DNA of 64,000 bases from Kappaphycus alvarezii (Eukaryota; Rhodophyta; Florideophyceae; Gigartinales; Solieriaceae): contig NADL03000011.1 of NCBI GenBank assembly GCA_002205965.3, positions 744,001-808,000 of the forward strand, given 5' to 3'. The notes beneath the pieces were generated by a model that ran no database searches, was not told the DNA's origin, and worked only from the letters and a program-made list of their open reading frames with translations. Of the stretch, positions 55,393-64,000 are shown one piece after another. A program made the position numbers and the translations under genes. Within the stretch, counting starts at the first letter, position 1. Every line of letters starts with the position of its first letter.

Positions 55393-56142
55393 CGGTTAAA
55401 GTTTTCGGAAAGTATTTAAGTTCCGCTTCGTCAAGGTATCGGCCAAGTTATTTGTGCCTTTTATCCACTGCATGACACGGATCTCTCCGGATTCAAAGGA
55501 GTCTCTAAGCCTTCCGGCTGTGGGACGGAGTCTGTAGTCGCGACCTTCGTGAAGAGTAGTTATGGTCAAGTAGAGTCAATGTGAATCAACCGTCAAGATA
55601 AGTGGCAGGGAAAAATCGGAAGCATAAATCTTGGATAAGCAGTATGATATGAGTACAGCACGATCGGATGACTCTGCCGCTGCAAGTATCTCCGCCCTCA
55701 TGGACGAAAACGAGACCCGAGCTTGCTTGGAGCTTTGCCAGTCAATAGCATGGAATATTTTAGAATGAGGAAAGAATATTCTTGAGAAGTATCCCATTTG
55801 GCCTTAGGACGATTTCCCTTGGCCTGTGTCAGAAAATGCTAAGTACGGCGCATCTTCAGCACTGACCTGACGATTACAAGGCATACGATACGTGAGGACC
55901 GGATTAAGTTGGCGAATCTCATGAGGAGCCCGATTGGCTTCACCCACGTGGCGCACTCTGAGATCGCAGGTCCATTGCTGCAAATTACTAGATACAAATG
56001 AGAAAGGACTGAGAAAAACATGCCCAAGACAATTCAGCTGTCCAGCAAGAGCTTGAAACAGCTTAATTTCATCCGGTGAGCATTTAACTTCTTGATACTT
56101 CCTTCTATTGTGGTCTAATGGGAGTTTGACGATGGTTTCCAA
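55393..56142 (-). pseudogene. Copia-D RNase H
   Basis: The first Asp region is LAFSDTGQGKSS (about 55.83 kb), where the copia SDASxP pattern has decayed. HAIDWQSSKQARVSFSSMRAEILAAAES carries the Glu. MQWIKGTNNLADTLTKRNL ends the domain at about 55.4 kb. Three frames are used. The connection segment (DEIKLFQALAGQLNCLGHVF) is upstream at 56.04 kb. Confidence 0.75.
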
Positions 56143-56191
56143 ATATTGATTTCAAGATCGCTGTCCTGGAAGAAATGGAGTATTTTGAAAA

Positions 56192-57073
56192 CTAAGTTCG
56201 GATCAGAAATGAATTTGCCGACCTTAAACGTTTGGAAATCGCCGCATGGAAAGTTTGAATCCTTTGTTCATTTCGAGCCAGTAGAAAGTCATCCACGACT
56301 TTAGCAACAATGAGAAGCAGACTTTCAGATGAGTCCAGTTTCAGAAATAATTGCGGTAATCCATTGTCGAACATCCATTCTTCGACTGCAAGTTGCCACA
56401 AACGGCCTGATTCTACGAGACCGTAAGCGGTGACGAGAAGCTTCCACACGAAAAAGATATTCGTAGTCCATTCTTTGGGCAGGCGGACATAGACGTGGCA
56501 ATTACACGGACCTGATTGGAGAAATGCGCCATAGATGTCTATCGTTGCCAAGGAAAGCCGAAGTATCGCTGCAGCGGAAAGAAGAGCCCGTATAACAGGA
56601 AACTGAGCCATTGCTGAGTCCTTACGGATGAAATGCTTCTCCTATTCCCTATTCCCGAGTGGAACCAATCTGCACTTCAATTTCAATTTGTCTGATTCTC
56701 CATCAATTTTGATTTGGAAGAAACAATGCGACGATATAATATTTGCATCTTTTGGTAATCTTTTAATATTGACTTTCTCATACGCGTTTTTATCCCTGTA
56801 TTTGGACTTTTCTTTCGCGATATACTCGTCAATAAGCCAACTTGGTGGGATTGACGCGATTATGCTTTGCGTCACAGGCTCACCAAGAATCGCGTTTCGA
56901 GTTTGGCGAGGTATTTGTTGCTTCTGTGACTTCAATTCTTTTTGAAACTTCGTTATTTCCTCAAATGTGGTACTTACAACATCTTTGTACGATCGACTGG
57001 TTGGAAAACTCTTGTTTATATCGACTTCGACGTCCTTTTTGCTTTGCCCGATTGGCAGTATTCTCAGCCACAA
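56192..57073 (-). pseudogene. Copia-D reverse transcriptase
   Basis: The fingers part (56642-57073) reads LPKDANIISSHCFFQIK, like the matching part of Copia-A. The palm frame (56192-56611) has LATIDIYGAFLQSGPC with the first Asp, LVTAYGLVESGRLW and VAKVVDDFLLARN, where YVDD is replaced by VVDD with both Asp kept. A frame change at about 56.63 kb separates them. Confidence 0.8.
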
Positions 57074-57567
57074 GGAAAGATTGCGACTCTGGAACGATTA
57101 TCCAAGTACTTTCGATGTCATGGAAACGACTCGAGAACAATGAAGAACGATTTTCTTCAGTGAAAGCTTAGTTCTGAGATTTTTCAATCTCTGGTATAGG
57201 TCTTGGTGCAGAAGCAGACAGAATGGGTGCAGCAGCAACAGAATCACCTTCTTCATCCAACGGGTTCTGATTCTCCTGTCCTTGTTCTGAATGTTCGGTA
57301 CTGTCCAACTCCTGCAAAAGGGATGAAGATGGGTAAAGCCGTATGTCCTGGAATGCGAATCTCGGCCGTTTACCGTTTCCCTATTTGCTCCGAGTGAGCT
57401 ACACGAAATATTCTTTTGCGCTTTGTACGTATCCCGAATTCCAAACACAATGCTTTGTTTGCTTCTCAAAGAAAAAAAAATGGAGTTCCCTGTGTGAGAA
57501 TGTTTGAGGGAACAGTTTTTTGTGATCGAGATTCCAGCATCTTTGAGAGCGTGCGGCGTGCAACTTG

Positions 57568-58566
57568 CTAATAATGTGCGCCAATTAAATCAAAATCCAC
57601 TGGCATCTGTGTTAGACCAAGGATAGATGGTATATATCCTCTCGCAAGTTCAAAGGAGCTGACACGATTGTTCCCACGAAAAAGGCTCGTTGCAAGAAGA
57701 GCTCTCGAGACTATTTCTTGAGCTGTGAATGAAGAAAGCTTTGTGTTTCGTTCGTGAATTGCATCCTTGAGAATACGCAGTGACATCTGACGCAGATTGA
57801 AGTTTGTAATTTCCACTGAACCAGTTTTGCTGTGTCTCCTCGCAGGGCGGGGTTCCGGTTTGATGCCATGTTTTTGCAACGTTTTGCGAAAATCATCATT
57901 ATCGAATTCCTGATCAAACGATATTGATGCAGGCGCTCCATTCACCGCGATCCAGTGAGTTTCAAGGAGTCTTGCAGCTTATTCCATATCACTGTTAGAC
58001 ACAACGACTGTGTTCCAAAAGCGTGAAACCAGATCTTTCATATGGAATATTGAGTACTTCGTCAATTCAGCCACGTACATGAAATCTATTTGCACTTCCT
58101 CGTTAAAGATTCGAAGTGGACTCCGCACGGATATCTTGCGCACGTTGAGTGGCCTTCCAGTCGTCTTGCTGTTAGATCCCTTGTGCACGATTGCTTTTAG
58201 AGCTTGCTCCAAGACTGGAAATATAACTCCGCCCCATTTGCAGAGATCCTTCATTCCCATCAGAGGTAAGTGGGAGTACAGATGAAGTTTTGATGCGATA
58301 TGTTTCGCAAATTTTCCCATGAAGCGTGAGTTTTTGTAACTATGGTTGTCCCAATCTCCACTTTTTCCGAGCAAAGCCCGCTGCGTCGCAAGATAGATTT
58401 GGAATTTGGATATTTGGCTCATGAAAACGTGATGGTGAGTTCGAGTTTCTCTATCTTCAGTAACGTAGATTGGAAGCACAATTTTGCTATCCAATCCCTC
58501 GGAAACACCTGTTTTTATTATAATAACACGAGTTGTTCGTGAATTGAGCACATTTGACTTGCTCAA
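57568..58566 (-). pseudogene. Copia-D integrase
   Basis: The frame 57979-58566 has the pre-integrase zinc-binding region (HIASKLHLYSH, CKWGG...) and EVQIDFMYVAE with the first catalytic Asp. The next frame (57568-57945) gives ISFDQEFDNDDF with the second Asp and RRHSKTGSVEITNF with the Glu. FELARGYIPSILG follows, as in Copia-A (FQLVRGYQPSLLG). One stop or indel near 57.95 kb joins the parts. Confidence 0.8.
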
Positions 58567-58575
58567 AACACAATT

Positions 58576-59070
58576 TCAAAGTAGAAGAGGACCATAGCCC
58601 TTCGTGAAGTAGAAAGGAATAACGATTTTATTCCCTTTCAAGTCTTCAAGAGGAAGTCTCCATGTACCGAATGTGAGCTTTGCATCGCCACTATTATCAC
58701 TATAACCGTGGTAGAATTGCTCACAATCTAGAGGATAAAACTTTAATCCGATGGCCATCGCCAAAGACAGCGCTACTGCTGACTTTATTCCGCCAACAGA
58801 TTTGGGACAATCCCCGTCCAATATAGGGTTTGGGTCGTCGTGCAATGGCATCAGATCGGGCTTGGAAAGGATTCCGCTTACCAGGCTCCTTTGCCCTTGG
58901 AAAGGTTAGGGCCCGGACGAAAACAACCGTCGAACTTTTCGGGGTATTCGTTCGAAGCGAACCCTTCGTCACGGCGATTATTCGCTTCACGGATTTTCAA
59001 ATAGAAAAGCTACGACGCTGGCACTTCAAATCTCCACTAAAATGGTCCTTCTTCCCGCAGTCCATGCAGG
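58576..59070 (-). pseudogene. Copia-D protease and nucleocapsid
   Basis: Protease: NPILDGDCPKSVGGIKSAVAL, where the active site DxGA reads DGDCP, so the triplet is altered. The domain continues to FTKGYGPLLL (58576). In a neighbouring frame a Cys-rich stretch near 59.04 kb (MDCGKKDHFS-like reading) precedes it, the expected place of the zinc knuckle. Confidence 0.6.
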
Positions 59071-60191
59071 TTTCTCCTACGAGTTCTGCCAGCATCATTG
59101 ATTTCTTCCTCTTCACATCTCGATTGGATTTGCCGTCGTCGCTGTAGTCTTCTGCTTCCTTCCGTTGAAGGGGCGAATCTTTGATGATTTTCTGTTCCTC
59201 TTCTCTTTTTGACCGGCCTCATGACTACCGAAGAAAATTTTGACCTTTTAGTCAACAGTAGATTCAATTTGAGCCCTTGCGACCGGTGTTATAGTCCTAT
59301 TGGTAGTCTGAGCAAGAGAAAGGAGTACTTCAACCGCATAATCAAGACTTACAATTTAACGAAGACCAGAGGAAGCAATGGATTTGGCTACATCCTGAGC
59401 ACAACTCAGCTTCTTGATATTGTCGAAGATAGGCTTATCATCTCGACGCATGTCGTTGAAGCGACCAGAGATCTTCTTTATCGAGAGTTTGTCATTGAGA
59501 TTAGGACTCCCGGAAGATCTTGCGATCGGAACAGCAAGCTATCTGGTACTCAAGGGTATTCCCTGTGCCTCATACAATGTAAACGTGACCTTTTTCTCAG
59601 CGCGTATCGTTCCCTTGCTTCGTTCCTCCGCCATTCCAATAAGCCGGAGCTTGGCGTTGGTAAGGGACGCTTCTGAGAGAGAGGCGTTATTGAGCAGGGT
59701 TATTACCAGTACTTCTCCGATTTGAGATTGACTGGTTGAAACAGCTTTCATCACGTGTTCGGCGGCGAACCCAAGAAACCTTGAGAGATAGCGTTTCAAT
59801 TCCTCATTATTCTTTCGTCTACAAGAAATGACTTTATTGGAAGAGTCAGTAATGCGCGTAACCACAGAGATGGAGGGTCTTGTGCGATCAAGTCTACAAT
59901 CTCTTGGACAGCCTTGACCTGGCCATCCTGCTTGTAACCGATCTTGCCTTGCTCTTGTGCTTTGTCCACGAGACTCAGCTGAGCTTGGCGAAGACGTCTG
60001 TCATTGAGCTGGCGTCCAAGCGTATGGAAAACCGTTTTGTAGAACTTGTCTTCTCCCCTCTCTACAGCGGTTGCATTCAAATCAACCCAGCTCGCAACCT
60101 TCTTCCTCCACACGAAGAGGTCTTGATCTGTCTCGAATACGGGAGGGTTAATCATGCCAAAACCTTTCTCGAAGTCCTTCCCTGGGCCCAC
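59070..60191 (-). pseudogene. Copia-D gag
   Basis: The first frame (59796-60191) is open for 131 codons: MGPGKDFEKGFGMINPPVFE, VASWVDLNATAVERG and LRQAQLSLVDKAQEQGKIGYK. Its first codon is GTG where Copia-A has ATG, so the start is mutated. A second frame (59539-59865) continues ELKRYLSRFLGFAAEHVMKA. A plus-strand relative, Copia-E, begins 1.05 kb to the right. Confidence 0.75.
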
Positions 60192-60194
60192 AAC
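60182..60194 (-). promoter_or_regulatory. Primer-binding site of Copia-D
   Basis: GTTGTGGGCCCAG differs from the Copia-A site (GTTATGGGCCCAG) by one base and follows directly after an LTR end (ACTGCA). It fits the half initiator-tRNA primer type. The changed base also destroys the gag ATG. Confidence 0.6.
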
Positions 60195-60417
60195 TGCAGT
60201 ATGAGCTGTGTCAACGAGTGGGAGCGAGGAAGGAAGGCTCAGTGAACGGGTAAAAAGCCCCTGGATGCCGTTGCAGTCCCGTATTGGTTTGTTTAATTAG
60301 GCCGATTGCCGTAGATAGTTGACACACAAGTAGTTAGGTAGTCCGATTGACCGCTTTCACCTATCCTCTGTTGCCTCTCCTTTCGCCCCGATCGGGCGGA
60401 TAGCTCTGCCTTATATA
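60195..60417 (-). repeat. R-U5 part of the Copia-D 5' LTR with TATA box
   Basis: On the minus strand TATATAA (60411-60417) is followed by about 215 bases ending ACTGCA at 60195, then the primer-binding site. The spacing from TATA to LTR end is like that in Copia-A (170 bases). The U3 part to the right is not delimited. A related fragment is at 48036-48236. Confidence 0.6.
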
Positions 60418-60420
60418 GAC

Positions 60421-61225
60421 GTTCAAATGGAAATATAGAAGTGGTAACAGCTCGGTAAGTACTGTATTAAAGGTAGCACTATACACCAGTACTGCCACCT
60501 GTCAAATATGGCACAATCCATCACAGTCGCCAAGTCTCTGTAGTCGTGGCCCGCGATTGGACACGGCCGTTTGTACAGTATGCACTGTACAACAGTAATC
60601 TTTCTACAGTACGTACTGTGCGAACTCTCGCTGCAAATCAACAGACAGGGCCGAGCTGACTTGACAGAAGGGGGGGGACTTTTAATGTGTTCGAAAACAT
60701 GAATCATGTAGGAAGTGGTTTACAATAGACTAACAGACCTCTCCAGGCGACGCCTGAACCATGCACGCACTCCGACAAAAACGAAGGGGGAACCAGAAGA
60801 AAATTCAACCATCTGCAGTATATACGGAGACAGCTTGAAAAACTTCTAGTGTAAGCATGAAAGACTACAAACGACGACAACGGATGGATTGAATTCTGCA
60901 CTAGATTTCCCAGCAGCATTAATATTGTACTGTGCCCCTTGTTATGTAGTGGCTCCTGTATATATGTACTATATGTACTCTCTCTACTGCCTTACAGCTA
61001 TCCTAACGACAAAATGGGGTAGTCCCGACTGCCAAATCGGGAGGGTTGAGGAGAGGTAGAACGACCAATCGAAGTTCTGTGCTAGCTAACTACGTTTTAT
61101 CTACTTCTAAGGCAAACTATATCGTAATCGAGGTGAGTGCGGGATCGCAGGGCCATTCCGAGGAACTTTTGTGAGCATGCACTTTTCCTTTTTCGGATTC
61201 CTTCCCTGACACTGCGTTATACCAC
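60421..61225. other. Possible LTR remains and spacer
   Basis: May include the U3 of the Copia-D LTR on the left and the LTR of Copia-E on the right. No repeat pair could be aligned by eye. ACTGTAC/GTACAGT motifs occur at 60577-60625. No gene is supported. Confidence 0.4.
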
Positions 61226-61228
61226 ATT

Positions 61229-62234
61229 ATTGACCCAAGGAATGACTTCGAGAATGAATTTGGGATGATGAATGCTCAGATATTCGAACCGAACCAAGAT
61301 ATTATAACACAGAAAAAAAAGGTTACGAGCTGGGTTGACTCGATAGCAACTGTTGCGGAGAAAGAAGAAGAAAAAATTCTGACAGGAACTTTTGAATATG
61401 CTTATACCCCAACATAATGGAAGATATCTACAAAAAGCTCAGAGAAGTCTCGTTTACAAAAGGCAAAAGAAAGATAGGGTTGAATCGAAGCAGAATGAAG
61501 AGGCCAAAAACGTTTTAAGTGATTTTAGACTTAAGCGCACAAGATCTTTTCATCTTCGCTGTTACTCGCCTCTTTGACCCTTCCAATTAGGTCAATTCTT
61601 CCATGCGCAAGTATACTGAAAATCTCAGCCGCTATTCGTCAAGGTGTCGCGGACTCACTGCCAAATAATTAGTGAAGTCCAGCTCAGCCAGTTAGTCTAA
61701 GATCAGAGAATTCCAAGGAATAAATTTGCTCAATGAAGACTCTCTCGCAAAACGTCACTTAACAGTGCCGAGTTGCGAATTCTAAAATGGCATGTTAATG
61801 ATGCAACGGAATGCCATGTGCTAAAAAACCTTTAAATTGACATTCGGAGAAGCAAAGAGGATATATGTTAGTACCAAGAAGCTCTATATTATTTTAGCAA
61901 GAGCTTCCATCAGTTCCACCCAAACTGGAAAAATATTACTATTCGCAAAAATTATTTTTACTTGGCGTCGATTAGAATACAAAAATCCTATCAGGACCAT
62001 TCTCACGAGTCGAGCCCGGGAATTGCCATAATTGGGACCTTTGACGTGATAAAAAGGATATTTCATGAGGAGAGCTTGCGATGCAGAATTTGCTTCTTAA
62101 TTTACTTCTTTTCAGCTATCAAAAGCCAGGAGCAGTGCCATATGTTTGTAGAGGAGAAACTACAAATTGTGAAGTCTTTGTTGGGGAGATGGAATGAACC
62201 CGAACATTATTTACATCAATTCGGAAAGAAATAG
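61229..62234 (+). pseudogene. Copia-E gag remnant, related to Copia-D
   Basis: At 61250-61410 the plus strand reads FGMMNAQIFEPNQD and VTSWVDSIATVAEK, matching FGMINPPVFETDQD and VASWVDLNATAVER of Copia-D Gag. A second match is LQKAQRSLVYKRQKKDRVESK (61392-61577 frame). The DNA has shifted strongly to A. Upstream ATTATTGACCCAAGG aligns with the primer-binding site of Copia-D. Downstream frames (62 kb) are too decayed to assign. Confidence 0.65.
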
Positions 62235-64000
62235 GAAAAAAATCTCAAAAAGCTATACGGTAAGACCACAGCACGCCTTCTGAATGTTTCATTAAGACTT
62301 ATAGAATCACTTTGCTAAATGTGGCTGAAGAAAAGAGGTCTTGGAAAGATGCGACTTTTGGCGGACATCAAGTTCGAACCGTGACTAATTTGCTCGCTTC
62401 TCATAAATTAATGGCATGGGATTTTGCGACGTTGATAGGTTACAAAGCAATAAAATTCAAAACATCAGAATTATAAATTTTGGAAAATACTGTAAAGCTT
62501 GTTCTTGGTAGGGTGAAGGCAAAAAAATTCTAATACTTCAAGTAAGGTGTGTAATAGGATTCATGTGTACTTCCAGACATAGATAAGGCAATAAATGGAA
62601 CAAATATTCCTCTGGGATGCCCACTGTTGAAGAAAGAAATCTCAAATGTGATAAGATCCAGTTATGGATTGAATTTAGAAAGATTAGACATACCAGGGGT
62701 CAAGGAAATAATGAGAAAGAGTACAGTGCGTTTGAGGGAGACTAAACTACTTCAAACAGAATTCATTTTGACAAAAACAGCTCACGTTTTATATGAAGAA
62801 AAAGTTGAGCTATATACGACAATGGTTATGAAAAAAAGGCCTCTTTGCTCCGAAGAAAGTATATGCTACGGATAATATTAACAAAAAATATATCTCGTCC
62901 ATTTTATATTTGATGTTGCAGAAAATTATTCGAATTTCAGTTGTATCGTAATCTTTTTCTGCAGTGCTCTAGTCCTGACTTTCTGTTAACATATAACAGT
63001 GTAGGCGACAATTTCCCAAAAATGTTGAGTAGTTAAAAATGATTAGACATACAAAGAATTTTATCCTTTTCAGACCTCATAGAAATTGAATTATATATAC
63101 TTCACTTTAGCCATTGCGTAAATTTTCACTTCGCACGCACGCTCAAAATTTTAATTTTAAATATTTAAGCAACAACCGCTGATGAATTCAGGTAGATATG
63201 GCCCCAGATAACTGACAGGAAATATCTTTTCTCGCGCTTTTCAATGAAAGTCAAAGTAATGAACGTCTCAATTTCCAGGGATTCGGTAATGTAATATTTT
63301 CTAGTTTCTTTCGTTAGAAATTTGTGCCAGCGCATGAAAGTTTTATTATAATTTTAGTACGTATGTATTCTCCCAACTACCAAGATAAGGCCCTACGGCC
63401 AAAGAAAGTCATTTCTTGATGTCAATTGTTTCACAAAAGTTTCCATTAAGAATCTTAGATTACTGTTACAAGATTAGATGTTTCCTGGACATGCTCTGTT
63501 GCCAAAAAATGAAGGATTTAGAAAAATTTGTAAGAGAATATTTCAAATAGCATATAAACGGGAAGTGAGAACGAAAAATGTGTACCACAGCTCACTACTT
63601 TTTCTTAATATTTCATTTAGGCCGGCAAAAGTACGCAACAGTGTATCTCGTTCCATTTACCTCAGGTATCAAGCAGCTGAGACTGGATGCTTTTTGCTAA
63701 ACATATTGTAATTTATATTGTTAGTTTAAAATTTTATTGACAAAAAGTACGGAATTCATATCCTAAAAGTTTAGATTATTTTGAGCAAACTAATTGTGCT
63801 CCTATAATCTCATTATATCATAAGAGTCTTCCAAGCACGCATCTTTCGAGAAAGGAAGGTTCTCGAACCTCTGTTAAAATAGATATATTCTCTATATTCC
63901 GTCGCTCACGCAAAAGTTGTACAAACTGCCCATCTTCAAGAATAAGGTGCTATTTCCTGTAATTTGGTGCTGCAGTTGATATAGGCTGGACATAGATGTG
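62235..64000. other. AT-rich, highly decayed sequence
   Basis: A frame at 62627-62875 (LNLERLDIPGVKEIMRKSTVRLRETK) reads somewhat like protein and could be a further part of Copia-E. Otherwise I see only short AT-rich frames with no motif. Confidence 0.35.

Larger units (their letters stand above)
55393..60420 (-). mobile_element. Copia-D, Ty1/copia element, same lineage as Copia-A
   Basis: On the minus strand a 5' LTR portion with TATA box (60411-60417) is followed by a primer-binding site (60182-60194), gag, protease, integrase, RT and RNase H ending at about 55393. Protein motifs follow Copia-A throughout (MGP start, SVGGIKSAV protease, RRHSKTGSVE integrase, TLHEGRDYRLR RNase H). No 3' LTR is recognised, so the element is truncated or its end has diverged. 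All genes are frame-broken. Confidence 0.85.

Overview
This is a transposon-dominated stretch of a eukaryotic nuclear genome. The signs are LTR retrotransposons with target-site duplications, a non-LTR (LINE) element, a hAT and a Tc1/mariner DNA transposon, and a few single-copy cellular genes without clear introns. An intron-poor alga, possibly a florideophyte red alga, fits this mix, but that is an inference from genome style and I could not test it.

Layout. 1-10.2 kb: AT-rich and mostly empty, with an ancient tandem-duplicated and stop-containing coding block of unknown family (1.5-2.8 kb), a 78-bp dispersed repeat in two copies, and ACAGT microsatellites. 10.2-11.4 kb: a 2-oxoglutarate/Fe(II) dioxygenase gene broken by frame changes. 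11.99-17.98 kb: Copia-A, a complete-ended LTR element with near-identical LTRs, TSD ACTGT and a shattered polyprotein. 18.1-25.6 kb: Copia-B, TSD TTAAT, carrying an intact ~414-codon antisense ORF between pol and the 3' LTR. 25.74-28.90 kb: a hAT transposon with GTACATG-rich ends and an internal tRNA-like (SINE-like) segment. 29.3-30.5 kb: unidentified coding-like remnants. 32.7-33.55 kb: a mariner pseudogene. 33.9-43.2 kb: a minus-strand LINE split by a Ty3/gypsy element (35.28-40.42 kb). 43.17-43.8 kb: an inverted second LINE fragment. 44.6-46.2 kb: a family X DNA polymerase (lambda-like) gene in several reading frames, converging on an intact TMEM223-like mitochondrial membrane protein gene (46.2-46.9 kb). 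48.2-52.7 kb: Copia-C. 53.1-53.8 kb: a LINE endonuclease fragment. 55.4-60.4 kb: Copia-D on the minus strand. 61.2-62 kb: Copia-E, a strongly decayed relative of Copia-D. The rest is AT-rich.

How the parts relate. Copia-A, -D and -E form one lineage. Its Gag start codon sits inside a primer-binding site that matches the anticodon half of an initiator methionine tRNA. Copia-B and -C form another lineage, with a different Gag and a GERYH motif in the integrase. Frame changes occur in old and young elements and in cellular genes alike, so some may be sequence errors and not true pseudogenisation. No operon, CRISPR or rRNA gene was seen.
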